Below are positions 1-8,290 of a DNA stretch of 64,000 nt, in pieces. The stretch is taken from assembly GCF_026870175.2 (NCBI RefSeq), contig NZ_CP113977.2, positions 868,001 through 932,000 of the forward strand. Direction: 5' to 3'. Every line of letters starts with the position of its first letter. The stretch's first letter is position 1. Source of the stretch: Flavobacterium aestivum (lineage in GTDB: Bacteria; Bacteroidota; Bacteroidia; Flavobacteriales; Flavobacteriaceae). The position numbers and the translations under genes are program-made. The notes beneath the pieces are model-generated. The model ran no database searches, was not told where the DNA came from, and worked only from the letters and a program-made list of their open reading frames with translations.

Positions 1-596
1 CCATCAATCAAAATGGCAGCTCCAACTTCGTGCGCTTTGTCAATCATATACTTGATAGGATTGATAGTTCCCAGTGCATTCGAAATATGGTTTACAGTTA
101 CAATCTTGGTTTTTGACGAAAGTAACTTATCGTATTCGCTCATTATCAGTTCCCCCTTTTCATTCATTGGGATGACTTTGAGTGTAGCTCCTGTTTTTTC
201 GCAAAGCATTTGCCAAGGTACAATGTTACTGTGGTGTTCTAAGGCGGAAACCAGAACTTCATCGCCCGGTTTTAGAATAGAAGCAAATCCATTGGCTACA
301 AGATTAATACCAAAAGTGGTTCCCGAAGTAAAAAGCACTTCGTGAGGGAATTTGGCATTAATATGGTTTTGCACTTTTGCACGAGAAACTTCATAGGCAT
401 CTGTTGCCAATTGGCTCAATGTATGAACTCCTCTATGAATATTGGCATTTATTTCTTGATAATACTTTTCAATTGCATCAATAACCACTTGCGGTTTTTG
501 TGAAGTGGCTCCGTTATCGAAATATACTAAAGGCTTCCCGTTTACCTTTTGTGAAAGAATGGGAAAGTCGGTTCTTATTTTTTGAATATCTAACAT
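1..596 (-). CDS. sufS: Cysteine desulfurase SufS, N-terminal part (runs off the window)
   Basis: The frame starts at ATG 596 and stays open to base 1, giving about 198 residues of a PLP-dependent class V aminotransferase. In the family the enzyme takes sulfur from L-cysteine as a persulfide and passes it to the SUF scaffold. Group II features are visible: RGVHTLSQ, TSGTTFGINL, EHHSNIVPWQ and, at the cut edge, AAILIDG just before the expected cofactor lysine region. The PLP lysine and the persulfide cysteine lie outside the window, so activity cannot be checked. It lies beyond sufD in the SUF direction but is separated from it by an opposite-strand hydrolase gene, so it probably uses its own promoter. 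Confidence 0.93.
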   Translation of the reverse strand, partial: MLDIQKIRTDFPILSQKVNGKPLVYFDNGATSQKPQVVIDAIEKYYQEINANIHRGVHTLSQLATDAYEVSRAKVQNHINAKFPHEVLFTSGTTFGINLVANGFASILKPGDEVLVSALEHHSNIVPWQMLCEKTGATLKVIPMNEKGELIMSEYDKLLSSKTKIVTVNHISNALGTINPIKYMIDKAHEVGAAILID

Positions 597-622
597 TGCT
601 TTATTTAGAATTTTTCTAAATA

Positions 623-630
623 CAAAAGTA
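623..630 (-). promoter_or_regulatory. Promoter -7 element of sufS
   Basis: On the minus strand these bases read TACTTTTG, a full match to the Bacteroidota -7 word TAnnTTTG, about 27 bases before the sufS ATG. I see no convincing -33 TTG at normal spacing. A 7-bp hairpin (604-610 with 614-620) lies in the short leader. Confidence 0.5.
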
Positions 631-778
631 ATACAATTGATTTAGTTTTCTAAGAAACAATAGTTAATAATTGTAAAAATAGTAGGAAAGTGAATAATAG
701 TTGCATTGAAAAAAATGAAATTGAATTGTTTGGAGTTAGTACTCTTTTTTTTACTAAATTGGTGTAATTGTTTTTATT

Positions 779-2119
779 ATGAAAAAATATTTTAAAATAA
801 CCATTTTTCCTTTATTCCTGTTTGTGGGATATTTTGGTTTTACCAGTTATCCAAAGCTGGAATTGATATCTGGATTTTCGGCCAAAAGTGTTGCTTCAGG
901 ACATTTTATCGCTAATCGGTCGCAGGAGATTATCGAAAAAAATGATAATAATTTTGATGTGATAGGTTGGGCTACCAATGAAATTAATGAATCCGAAAAA
1001 TTTGCAACTGCTACAGTTTTTGGTTTAAAAAAACGAAAAGCAATTTATAGAACCGGCTTGGGAGCAACATTAATCGATGATAATTTTGATATTACAAAGC
1101 CGTATGAAATTCCTAAAAGAATAAAATCAAATAAAAAACTTCCTTTTCCTTATGGAGATGCAGAATCTAAAGACACGGTTTTTGGTAACGTAGATTATGC
1201 TAAGTTGAATAGCGCTGTCGCTAATGCGTTTGATGCCAAAGGATATAATGATAAAAAAACCCGCTCTGTTTTAGTTATTTATAAAGATAAAATCATAGCT
1301 GAAAAATATGCGGATGGTTTTACGAAAAATAGTATTCTTCTGGGCTGGTCTATGACCAAGAGTGTTACTGGGACACTTTTTGGAATACTTCAAAAACAAG
1401 GTCGATTTAACATTTATAGACCAGCACCGATTGCCGAATGGGAAAATGACAATCGAAAAAATATTACGACTAATGATTTGCTCCATATGAATTCGGGATT
1501 AGAATGGGATGAGTATTATGACAGAATCTGTGATGCGACAAAAATGCTTTTCCAGACCGAAGATATGACTCGGTCACAATTAATAAAACCAGCGATTTTC
1601 AAACCCAATACACATTGGAATTATTCTTCAGGAACGACCAATTTACTGTCAGGAATTTTGAGAAAACAATTCAAAACTCATCAAGAATATTTGGATTTTT
1701 GGTATTCAGCATTGATTGATAAAATAGGAATGCATTCCATGTTTATAGAAACCGATATGGCTGGTAATTATGTAGGATCTTCCTATGCTTGGGCAACGAC
1801 AAGAGATTGGTCAAAGTTAGGTTTACTGTATTTACACAAAGGGAATTGGAATGGAAAACAATTATTTGATCCTAGTTGGGCAAAATATGTTTCAACACCT
1901 ACAAATACTTCTCACGGAAGATATGGAGCACAATTTTGGCTCAATACTAGTGGGCATTTCCCTGATGCTCCCAGAGATTTGTATTATTGCAGCGGTTTTC
2001 AAGGGCAAATAGTAGCCATCATTCCATCTATGGATTTGGTGATTGTGAGGATGGGTTTGACAGAAGAATTCGATTTCAATGAATTGTTGAGTGAAATTGT
2101 GGGGAGTGTGAAGAAATAA
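779..2119 (+). CDS. Serine hydrolase of the class C beta-lactamase / 6-aminohexanoate-dimer hydrolase superfamily
   Basis: 446 residues with an N-terminal hydrophobic segment (about residues 7-22) that should anchor or export the protein. The catalytic SxxK tetrad is S191-M-T-K194, the second motif is Y282-S-S, and the late motif is near CSGFQGQ. This YSS form occurs in NylB-like esterases and amidases rather than true beta-lactamases, so the substrate is unknown. The gene is alone on the plus strand, placed between sufD and sufS, and ends at a shared terminator. Promoter signals upstream are weak. Family assignment is firm; any antibiotic role would be speculation. Confidence 0.85.
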   Translation: MKKYFKITIFPLFLFVGYFGFTSYPKLELISGFSAKSVASGHFIANRSQEIIEKNDNNFDVIGWATNEINESEKFATATVFGLKKRKAIYRTGLGATLIDDNFDITKPYEIPKRIKSNKKLPFPYGDAESKDTVFGNVDYAKLNSAVANAFDAKGYNDKKTRSVLVIYKDKIIAEKYADGFTKNSILLGWSMTKSVTGTLFGILQKQGRFNIYRPAPIAEWENDNRKNITTNDLLHMNSGLEWDEYYDRICDATKMLFQTEDMTRSQLIKPAIFKPNTHWNYSSGTTNLLSGILRKQFKTHQEYLDFWYSALIDKIGMHSMFIETDMAGNYVGSSYAWATTRDWSKLGLLYLHKGNWNGKQLFDPSWAKYVSTPTNTSHGRYGAQFWLNTSGHFPDAPRDLYYCSGFQGQIVAIIPSMDLVIVRMGLTEEFDFNELLSEIVGSVKK

Positions 2120-2120
2120 A

Positions 2121-2153
2121 AAACCCGAGAGATTTTTAAAATCAGTCGGGTTT
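2121..2153 (-). terminator. Terminator between sufD and the serine hydrolase gene
   Basis: Arms AAACCCGA (2121-2128) and TCGGGTTT (2146-2153) pair perfectly, with a second inner stem GATTTT/AAAATC. Read on the minus strand it is followed by a T-run, so it best ends the suf transcript; it can also serve the convergent plus-strand gene. Confidence 0.8.
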
Positions 2154-2174
2154 AAAAATAAAATTATATTTCTA

Positions 2175-3491
2175 TTACAAATCAAATCCAATTTTAACGC
2201 CCAGTTTAGTAGCGATGATTTTGGTGATTCTTTGTTTTAATTCTGGTATTTTGATGTTTTCGATAACGGCATTCGAGAAAGCGTACATCAATAATGCTTT
2301 GGCTTCTTTTTTAGGAATTCCACGTTGTTGCATGTAGAACATGGCCGTTTCGTCCAATTGACCAACAGTACAACCGTGTGAACATTTTACGTCATCAGCA
2401 AAGATTTCCAATTGTGGTTTGGCATTAATAGTTGCTTTGTCACTCAAAACAATGTTGTTGCTTTTTTGGAACGCATTGGTTTTTTGAGCTTCTCTCTCTA
2501 CATATACTTTTCCATTGAAAACTCCTGTGGAGCGGTCGTTGAAAATTCCTTTGTAATCCTGAAAACTTTCACAGTTTGGTGCAGCGTGGTTTACCAATGT
2601 ATAATGGTCAACGTGTTGGCTTTCGCCAATAATCGTGATTCCGTTTAATGTGCTAGTCAATCTTTCTCCAAAGTGGTAGAAATTCAAATTGTTTCTAGTT
2701 AAGTTTCCTCCAAAAGAGAAAGTGTGAACAGAAACATGACTTTCCTGTTTTTGGGAAACGTAAGTATTGTCAATTAAATTGGCCTCCAGATTATCATTTT
2801 GAATTTTATAATAATCTACAATTGCTCTTTTTTGAGCAAAAATCTCAGTAACCGAATTGGTTAAAACGGGATTTTCGTTCAAACTTTGATGACGTTCTAT
2901 AATTTGTACATGTGAGTTTTCACCAACAATAACCAAGTTTCTTGGTTGAACCAAAAGTGCTGTTTCGCTTCCTGTAGAGAAATACATGATTTCGATAGGT
3001 TTGTCGGCAACTTTACTTTTAGGTATGTTGATGTAAGCTCCTTCATTAGCAAAAGCCGTATTCAAGGAAGTCAAACTTTCATCTTTACTAGCAATCTGAT
3101 TGAAGTAAGTGTCCACAATCATTTTGTATTTTGGTTTGTTAAGTGCCGATGACATTAAACAAACATCTATACCATCATGAGTAGTTGAAGATAAATGCGA
3201 ACTAAAAACACCGTCTACAAAAACTACTTTGTAGGTATCTATTTCGTGTAAAAAGTATTTTTTTACATCGTTATAATGGATGGCATTTTCTGTTTTTGGA
3301 AAAACGCTAAAGTCATTTTTTAAGATAGCGTTTAGCGAAGTGTATTTCCAACTTTCTTCTTTTTTGGTTGGGAATCCTTTATTTTCGAAGTTTTTTATGG
3401 CTGCAGTACGCACATTGTGAAGTTCGGAATGAACATCTATACGTTCTTCAAAAGCCATAAAAGACGATAGTAATTTTTCTTTTAATTCCAT
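2175..3491 (-). CDS. sufD: Fe-S cluster assembly protein SufD
   Basis: 438 residues. SufD is the beta-helix partner of SufB in the SufBC2D scaffold, where clusters are built in the cytosol. The C-terminal half carries the SufBD signature: KPQLEIFADDVKCSHGCTVG (ending near residue 378), then QQRGIPKKEA. The N-terminus (MELKEKLLSSF) has an ATG at 3491. The order toward lower coordinates is sufB, sufC, sufD with two unrelated small genes between them; the unit ends at the 2121-2153 hairpin. All SUF proteins here look intact. Confidence 0.95.
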   Translation of the reverse strand: MELKEKLLSSFMAFEERIDVHSELHNVRTAAIKNFENKGFPTKKEESWKYTSLNAILKNDFSVFPKTENAIHYNDVKKYFLHEIDTYKVVFVDGVFSSHLSSTTHDGIDVCLMSSALNKPKYKMIVDTYFNQIASKDESLTSLNTAFANEGAYINIPKSKVADKPIEIMYFSTGSETALLVQPRNLVIVGENSHVQIIERHQSLNENPVLTNSVTEIFAQKRAIVDYYKIQNDNLEANLIDNTYVSQKQESHVSVHTFSFGGNLTRNNLNFYHFGERLTSTLNGITIIGESQHVDHYTLVNHAAPNCESFQDYKGIFNDRSTGVFNGKVYVEREAQKTNAFQKSNNIVLSDKATINAKPQLEIFADDVKCSHGCTVGQLDETAMFYMQQRGIPKKEAKALLMYAFSNAVIENIKIPELKQRITKIIATKLGVKIGFDL

Positions 3492-3497
3492 TTTTTA

Positions 3498-3620
3498 TTT
3501 AGGTCTTAAAGTCGAAAGTCAAAAGTCGAAAGACCTAAGATTGTCAACTATTCTTTTGTTTATAAGTCCTAAAAGTTAAAAGTTTTGAAGTCAAAGCAAA
3601 TTGCTTTAAGATATTAGACT
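3498..3620. repeat. Degenerate AAGTC-type repeats on the sufD side of the first S23-family gene
   Basis: The stretch holds short near-repeats such as AAAGTCGAAAGTC and AAAAGTCGAAAGACC. The outermost copies form a 9-bp hairpin, TTAGGTCTT (3499-3507) with AAGACCTAA (3530-3538). Similar CTTT/GACTTT words recur on the other side of the small gene (3990-4039), so the gene sits inside a repeat-bounded block. Confidence 0.6.
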
Positions 3621-3989
3621 TTATAACTTTGGACTCAGATATTTTATAAAACCACTTAACAACTTTGATATTTCTGTTACTGATTCTTTTAGTTTTTCAA
3701 ATTCTTCTTTTGTAATATATTCTAAATCAAACGCCAAATACAATTGAGAACGAACTTCACCAGCGGAAGCTTTTGCAACATATAAAAAATAGATAAACTC
3801 TTTATCTGTATTTCTTTCAAAACCTTCTGCAATATTAGAAGTTATTGAAATAGATGCTCGTCTTATTTGTCTTGCGAAATCAAAGTCTTTTTTAAAATTT
3901 GTATTTTCAGTAATTAGATAAATCCTTTTGTTGAAAACCCTTGCTTTTTGCCAAGAATTAATTTCTTCGAAAGAATTAAATTTACCCAT
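3621..3989 (-). CDS. Four-helix-bundle protein, S23 / 23S rRNA intervening-sequence protein family
   Basis: 122 residues, nearly all predicted helix. The family core is visible as SISITSNIAEGFERNTDKEF (about residues 49-68), which matches the S-x-x-x-N-I-x-E-G pattern of the S23/IVP family (PF05635). The family is named for proteins encoded in 23S rRNA intervening sequences, but here it lies in the suf operon between sufC and sufD. The function is unknown; bundles of this kind form homopentamers. Repeats flank it on both sides, suggesting insertion as a small element. No reverse transcriptase is nearby, so it is not an Avd gene of a diversity-generating retroelement. Confidence 0.85.
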   Translation of the reverse strand: MGKFNSFEEINSWQKARVFNKRIYLITENTNFKKDFDFARQIRRASISITSNIAEGFERNTDKEFIYFLYVAKASAGEVRSQLYLAFDLEYITKEEFEKLKESVTEISKLLSGFIKYLSPKL

Positions 3990-4039
3990 CTACTATTTTT
4001 TGACTTTATGACTTTTGGCTTTACAACTTTAGACTGAAC
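3990..4039. repeat. Degenerate GACTTT/CTTTA repeats on the sufC side of the first S23-family gene
   Basis: Words GACTTTATGACTTTTGG and CTTTACAACTTTAGACT resemble the sequence at 3617-3634 (GACTTTATAACTTTGGACT) in the same orientation, so the small gene is bounded by imperfect direct repeats. Confidence 0.5.
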
Positions 4040-4786
4040 TTAATTATCTCCTTTTATCCAGTCGTATCCTTTTTCTTCTAGTTCGTGAGCTAATTCTGCA
4101 CCGCCTGATTTTACAATTTTTCCGTTATGAAGAACGTGAACAAAATCCGGAACGATATAATCCAATAATCTTTGGTAGTGCGTAATTACAATTACAGCAT
4201 TTTTATCGCTTTTCAATTTATTTACACCATTGGCTACAATTCGTAAAGCATCGATGTCAAGACCAGAATCGGTTTCGTCAAGGATGGCTAGTTTTGGATC
4301 GAGCATAGCCATTTGAAAAATTTCGTTTCTTTTTTTCTCACCACCAGAGAAACCTTCATTAAGAGAACGAGAAAGGAACTTTCTGTCTATTTCTAATAAT
4401 TCTGATTTTTCACGAATTACTTTTAGCATTTCGTTGGCAGGCATTTCTTCTTGACCGTTTGCTTTGCGTGTTTCGTTGATAGCTGTTCTCATGAAGTTGG
4501 TTACCGAAACTCCAGGAATTTCTACAGGATATTGGAACGAAAGGAAAACACCTTTGTGTGCTCTTTCTTCTGGAGCAAGATCAGCAAGATCTTCACCGTC
4601 CAAAAAGATTTCTCCATCGGTTACTTCGTAATTTTCGTTTCCGGCAATAATAGCCGAAAGTGTACTTTTTCCGGCACCGTTTGGTCCCATTATAGCATGA
4701 ACTTCTCCTGCATTTACTTCAAGGTTTATTCCTTTTAATATTTCTTTGTCTCCTATTGAGGCGTGTAAATTTTTTATTGATAACAT
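4040..4786 (-). CDS. sufC: Fe-S cluster assembly ATPase SufC
   Basis: 248 residues, the usual SufC length. An ABC-type ATPase without membrane partners: Walker A is GPNGAGKST (residues 34-42), the ABC signature is FSGGEKKR, and Walker B leads into [12 protein letters not shown], the SufC-specific form. It drives conformational change in the SufBCD scaffold. ATG at 4786 fits the normal MLSIKNLHA start. It is transcribed after sufB, with an S23-family gene on either side. Confidence 0.97.
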   Translation of the reverse strand: MLSIKNLHASIGDKEILKGINLEVNAGEVHAIMGPNGAGKSTLSAIIAGNENYEVTDGEIFLDGEDLADLAPEERAHKGVFLSFQYPVEIPGVSVTNFMRTAINETRKANGQEEMPANEMLKVIREKSELLEIDRKFLSRSLNEGFSGGEKKRNEIFQMAMLDPKLAILDETDSGLDIDALRIVANGVNKLKSDKNAVIVITHYQRLLDYIVPDFVHVLHNGKIVKSGGAELAHELEEKGYDWIKGDN

Positions 4787-4835
4787 AATTAATTTGGAAA
4801 TTAGTTAATTTGGAAATTTGAAAATTCCAACAGTA
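4787..4835. repeat. AATTTGGAAATT-type repeats, sufC side of the second S23-family gene
   Basis: Two copies of a TTAATTTGGAAATT-like word, then GAAATTTGAAAATTCC. The reverse-complement word AAATTTTCAAATT occurs at 5184-5214 beyond the gene, so this block is bounded by inverted rather than direct repeats. Confidence 0.5.
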
Positions 4836-5183
4836 CTATTTTTGTTTTGATGTAATTATTATTTTATTGACTATTCTTGAAATATTTGTTAATTGATCAA
4901 TTAGAGTATCTACGTTAGGATAATTATCTGAAAATTTACATAATTCTAACCAATAGAAAGACTCTTCTATTTCTTTTGCAGAAATTTTAAATTTATGAAT
5001 AAAATCGGCTTTACTTTCTGCATTTTGAGCTTCTCTTATATTTGCACCAACTGAAGTTCCGCATTTTAATAATTGATTTGCAATTACAAACTTTTTATTC
5101 TCCTGTAAACTCTCACAATATTTTATAATTTCAAGAGCAAACTTAAAAGTCAACGTTACAATTACATTTTCTTTATTTTCCAT
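4836..5183 (-). CDS. Four-helix-bundle protein, S23 family (second, divergent copy)
   Basis: 115 residues, helical, with the family motif KCGTSVGANIREAQNAESKA near residues 41-60. It belongs to the same broad S23/IVP family as the gene at 3621-3989 but to a different subfamily, since the two are clearly not recent duplicates. It lies between sufB and sufC in the same direction, so it should be co-transcribed. The function is unknown. Repeat words on both sides again suggest an inserted unit. Confidence 0.85.
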   Translation of the reverse strand: MENKENVIVTLTFKFALEIIKYCESLQENKKFVIANQLLKCGTSVGANIREAQNAESKADFIHKFKISAKEIEESFYWLELCKFSDNYPNVDTLIDQLTNISRIVNKIIITSKQK

Positions 5184-5214
5184 TTACAAATTTTCAAATT
5201 GGCACATTTTCAAA
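5184..5214. repeat. AAATTTTCAAATT repeats, sufB side of the second S23-family gene
   Basis: Two tandem ATTTTCAAATT words in the short gap before sufB, inverted relative to the words at 4787-4835. They are low-complexity, so a chance match of AT-rich DNA is possible. Confidence 0.45.
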
Positions 5215-6663
5215 TTATCCTACAGAGCCTTCTAATGAAATTTCTAACAATTTTTGTGCTTCTACGGCAAATTCCATTGGTAATTTGTTCAACACGTCTT
5301 TGCTGAAACCATTTACGATAAGTGCAATCGCTTTTTCAGTCGGGATTCCACGTTGGTTACAATAGAAAACTTGATCTTCACCAATTTTGCTGGTTGTAGC
5401 TTCATGTTCTACTTTGGCAGTTGGATTTTTGCTTTCGATATAAGGGAAAGTATGTGCTCCACAATGATTTCCCATTAACAATGAATCACATTGTGAAAAG
5501 TTTCTGGCGTTTTCTGCTCTAGCTCCAATTTGAACCAAACCTCTATAACTGTTTTGTGATTTTCCTGCAGAAATTCCTTTAGAAATAATGGTCGATTTGG
5601 TGTTTTTACCTAAATGAATCATTTTGGTTCCAGTATCGGCTTGTTGGAAATTATTGGTAACGGCAATAGAATAAAATTCTCCTATTGAGTTGTCTCCTTT
5701 TAAAATAACTGAAGGATATTTCCAAGTTATTGCAGATCCTGTTTCTACTTGTGTCCAAGAGATTTTCGCATTTTTTTCGCAGAACCCTCTTTTGGTCACA
5801 AAATTGAAAACTCCACCTTTACCTTCTTTGTTTCCAGGATACCAGTTTTGAACAGTAGAATATTTAATTTCGGCATCGTCTAAAGCAATCAATTCTACTA
5901 CAGCGGCATGCAATTGATTTTCATCACGAGTTGGAGCTGTACATCCTTCTAAGTAAGAAACATAACTGCCTTCGTCAGCAATTAACAATGTTCTTTCGAA
6001 TTGTCCGGTTCCAGCTTGATTGATCCTAAAATAGGTTGAAAGTTCCATTGGACAACGAACGCCTTTTGGAATATAACAGAAAGATCCGTCTGAGAAAACA
6101 GCCGAATTTAAAGCAGCATAAAAGTTGTCTTTTTGAGGAACAACTGTACCGATATATTTACGAACCAATTCTGGATGTTCTTTGATGGCTTCGGAAATAC
6201 TCATAAAGATAATTCCTTTTTCAGCCAATGTCGTTTTGAATGTAGTTGCTACTGAAACTGAGTCAACTACGATATCCATAGCCACATTATTCATTCTTTT
6301 TTGTTCATCCAAAGAGATACCTAACTTTTTGTACATCTCCAAAAGTTCTGGATCTACATCGTCCAGCGTTTTGTTTGGGTCTGCTTTTTTTGGAGCAGAG
6401 TAATATGAAATGGCTTGAAAATCAGGTTTTTCATAACGAACGTTTGCCCAATTTGGCTCAATCATTTCCTCCCAAGCACGAAAGGCTTCAATGCGCCAGT
6501 CGGTCATCCATTGTGGTTCATCTTTCTTTTTAGAAATGGCACGAACAATATCTTCATTTAGACCAATAGGAAACGTCTCCGATTCTAATTCGGTATAAAA
6601 TCCGTATTCGTATTCCTTAGTCTCTAATTCGATTTTTAAATCGTCTTCGGTGTATTTTGACAT
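5215..6663 (-). CDS. sufB: Fe-S cluster assembly protein SufB
   Basis: 482 residues, normal for SufB, the main scaffold subunit on which the cluster assembles with SufC and SufD. Recognisable stretches are [40 protein letters not shown], the C-terminal [18 protein letters not shown] and the late [16 protein letters not shown] at 6663 is followed by MSKYTEDDL. It lies directly downstream of the IscA/SufA-like gene, with a hairpin-forming repeat in the gap. Confidence 0.97.
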   Translation of the reverse strand: MSKYTEDDLKIELETKEYEYGFYTELESETFPIGLNEDIVRAISKKKDEPQWMTDWRIEAFRAWEEMIEPNWANVRYEKPDFQAISYYSAPKKADPNKTLDDVDPELLEMYKKLGISLDEQKRMNNVAMDIVVDSVSVATTFKTTLAEKGIIFMSISEAIKEHPELVRKYIGTVVPQKDNFYAALNSAVFSDGSFCYIPKGVRCPMELSTYFRINQAGTGQFERTLLIADEGSYVSYLEGCTAPTRDENQLHAAVVELIALDDAEIKYSTVQNWYPGNKEGKGGVFNFVTKRGFCEKNAKISWTQVETGSAITWKYPSVILKGDNSIGEFYSIAVTNNFQQADTGTKMIHLGKNTKSTIISKGISAGKSQNSYRGLVQIGARAENARNFSQCDSLLMGNHCGAHTFPYIESKNPTAKVEHEATTSKIGEDQVFYCNQRGIPTEKAIALIVNGFSKDVLNKLPMEFAVEAQKLLEISLEGSVG

Positions 6664-6765
6664 TTTATATATATAGTATTGAAAGATTTAAAAATTGAAG
6701 GATTTAAATATTAAAAACACTTTCGTAATCTTTAAATCTTTAAAATTTTCAATCATTTAATTATT
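6664..6765. repeat. Dispersed AT-rich palindromic repeat, copy 1 (between the IscA-like gene and sufB)
   Basis: Contains AAAGATTTAAAAATTGAAGG, then a CACTTT centre, then TAATCTTTAAATC and a reverse-complement arm. The gmk-nadD gap at 61858-61949 has almost the same order of words. In both places it sits between two minus-strand co-directional genes. It could act as an mRNA stability or processing hairpin, or be a mobile palindrome. Confidence 0.6.
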
Positions 6766-7095
6766 TTAAAGAGAAAATGATTCCCCGCAACCGCAAGTTC
6801 TATTGGCATTTGGATTATTAAAAACGAAACCTTTTCCGTTTAATCCTCCAGAAAATTCCAATATCGTTCCTGCTAAATAAAGGAATGATTTTTTTTCGAC
6901 AGCAATTTTTATATCGTTATCTTCGAATATTTTGTCGTCTTCGTTTTTGTTTTTGTCAAATTTCAAATCATAAGACAAACCTGAGCATCCGCCGCTTTTT
7001 ACTCCTACTCTTACGTAGTCTACAGCAGCATCAAAACCATCGTCTTTCATCAAATCGATGATTTTCTTTTTGGCAGTATCAGAAACTTGTATCAT
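6766..7095 (-). CDS. IscA/SufA/ErpA-like iron-sulfur carrier protein (HesB family)
   Basis: 109 residues. A-type carriers bind iron or a [2Fe-2S]/[4Fe-4S] cluster and hand it from the scaffold to target enzymes. The three conserved cysteines are present: C37 in KSGGCSGLSY, and C101 and C103 in NRTCGCGESFSL at the C-terminus. It is the first gene of the suf transcript, behind the promoter at 7217-7224. Sequence alone does not say whether it is the SufA, IscA or ErpA type. Confidence 0.92.
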   Translation of the reverse strand: MIQVSDTAKKKIIDLMKDDGFDAAVDYVRVGVKSGGCSGLSYDLKFDKNKNEDDKIFEDNDIKIAVEKKSFLYLAGTILEFSGGLNGKGFVFNNPNANRTCGCGESFSL

Positions 7096-7216
7096 TGTGT
7101 TGATGTTATTTATTTTTATATTTTGGATATAAATGGCTTAGAATGAATCTCTAAAAAGAGAACTTAATTTCGTATGATTCTCCTATATCCTATGTTTATT
7201 TCGTCTAAATTAACCG

Positions 7217-7224
7217 CAAAGATA
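7217..7224 (-). promoter_or_regulatory. Promoter -7 element of the suf operon
   Basis: Minus-strand TATCTTTG is a full match to TAnnTTTG. Transcription would start near 7212, leaving a leader of about 115 bases before the IscA-like gene. No clear -33 element and no recognisable IscR or Fur box. Confidence 0.55.
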
Positions 7225-7360
7225 CTATATAAAATACTTTTTTCCATAACTGATAACATTTATATAACTAATGTCAAAATAGAAATTTGTTATATATGGT
7301 AGAATTAAGCCATCGGATTTTGCTAAATTGCAGATTCTTTTTAAACATTAATTCATACCA

Positions 7361-8218
7361 ATGAAACTTTATCCTATAGAAACAGGTAATTTTAAGCTTG
7401 ATGGCGGAGCTATGTTTGGGGTAGTACCCAAAACCATTTGGAACAAAACCAATCCGGCCGATGAAAATAATTTGATAGATATTGCAGCTCGCTGTTTGTT
7501 GATTGAAGACGGAAATCGTTTGATTTTGATTGACACCGGAATGGGAAACAAACAATCAGACAAGTTTTTCGGATATTATTCGCTTTGGGGTACACATTCT
7601 ATGGACAAATCGTTGGCTCAATACGGTTTTCATCGTGATGATATTACTGATGTTTTTATGACACATTTGCATTTTGACCATTGTGGAGGAAGTGTACAAT
7701 GGAATAAAGACAAAACAGGTTATGAGCCTGCTTTTAAGAATGCCAAATTCTGGAGTAATGAAAATCATTGGGAATGGGCTACAAAACCGAATGCGAGAGA
7801 AAAAGCTTCATTTTTATCAGAGAATATTTTACCAATGCAGGAAAGTGGACAGCTGCATTTTATTTCTAGACCTGATGGAGATTTTGGAATATCAAATGAG
7901 TTGGGATTTGGGGTTTTTTATGCCGATGGTCATACCGAAAAACAAATGATTCCGCAGATTCAGTACCAAGATAAAACCATTGTTTTTTGTGCCGATTTAT
8001 TGCCAACTGCTGGACATCTACCGTTACCATATGTAATGGGATACGATACGAGACCTTTATTGACTTTGCCCGAGAAAGCCAAATTTCTAAACGCAGCGGC
8101 TGACCATAATTATTATTTGTTTCTGGAGCACGATGCGCACAACGAAATTATAACAGTAGAGCATACTGAGAAGGGTGTGCGATTGAAAGAACGATTTAGT
8201 TGCTCGGATATTTTCTAA
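7361..8218 (+). CDS. Metallo-beta-lactamase-fold hydrolase
   Basis: 285 residues. The zinc site signature HLHFDH covers H102-H107 and is preceded by LIDTGMGNK, followed by later metal ligands near YADGHTEKQ and DLLPTAGHLP. This layout resembles the AHL-lactonase/YflN-like branch of the superfamily rather than glyoxalase II. No signal peptide is visible, so it is likely cytosolic. The substrate cannot be told from sequence. It is a single gene, divergent from the suf operon, and ends at a terminator shared with the purine permease. Confidence 0.85.
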   Translation: MKLYPIETGNFKLDGGAMFGVVPKTIWNKTNPADENNLIDIAARCLLIEDGNRLILIDTGMGNKQSDKFFGYYSLWGTHSMDKSLAQYGFHRDDITDVFMTHLHFDHCGGSVQWNKDKTGYEPAFKNAKFWSNENHWEWATKPNAREKASFLSENILPMQESGQLHFISRPDGDFGISNELGFGVFYADGHTEKQMIPQIQYQDKTIVFCADLLPTAGHLPLPYVMGYDTRPLLTLPEKAKFLNAAADHNYYLFLEHDAHNEIITVEHTEKGVRLKERFSCSDIF

Positions 8219-8245
8219 AATAAGGGAAAAGCAATCCTATTTAAT

Positions 8246-8290
8246 AAACTCCACTACATTTTCATCGATTTGAAAATTGGTGGAGTTTTT
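8246..8290. terminator. Bidirectional terminator
   Basis: AAACTCCAC (8246-8254) pairs with GTGGAGTTT (8280-8288), with an inner TTTTCA/TGAAAA stem and a T-run after it. It lies between two convergent genes, and the permease stop codon overlaps its edge. Confidence 0.85.

Noticed and set aside
3621..5183. Diversity-generating retroelement suggested by Avd-like four-helix proteins
   Set aside because: No reverse transcriptase, template repeat or variable repeat is nearby; the S23/IVP family explains both proteins.
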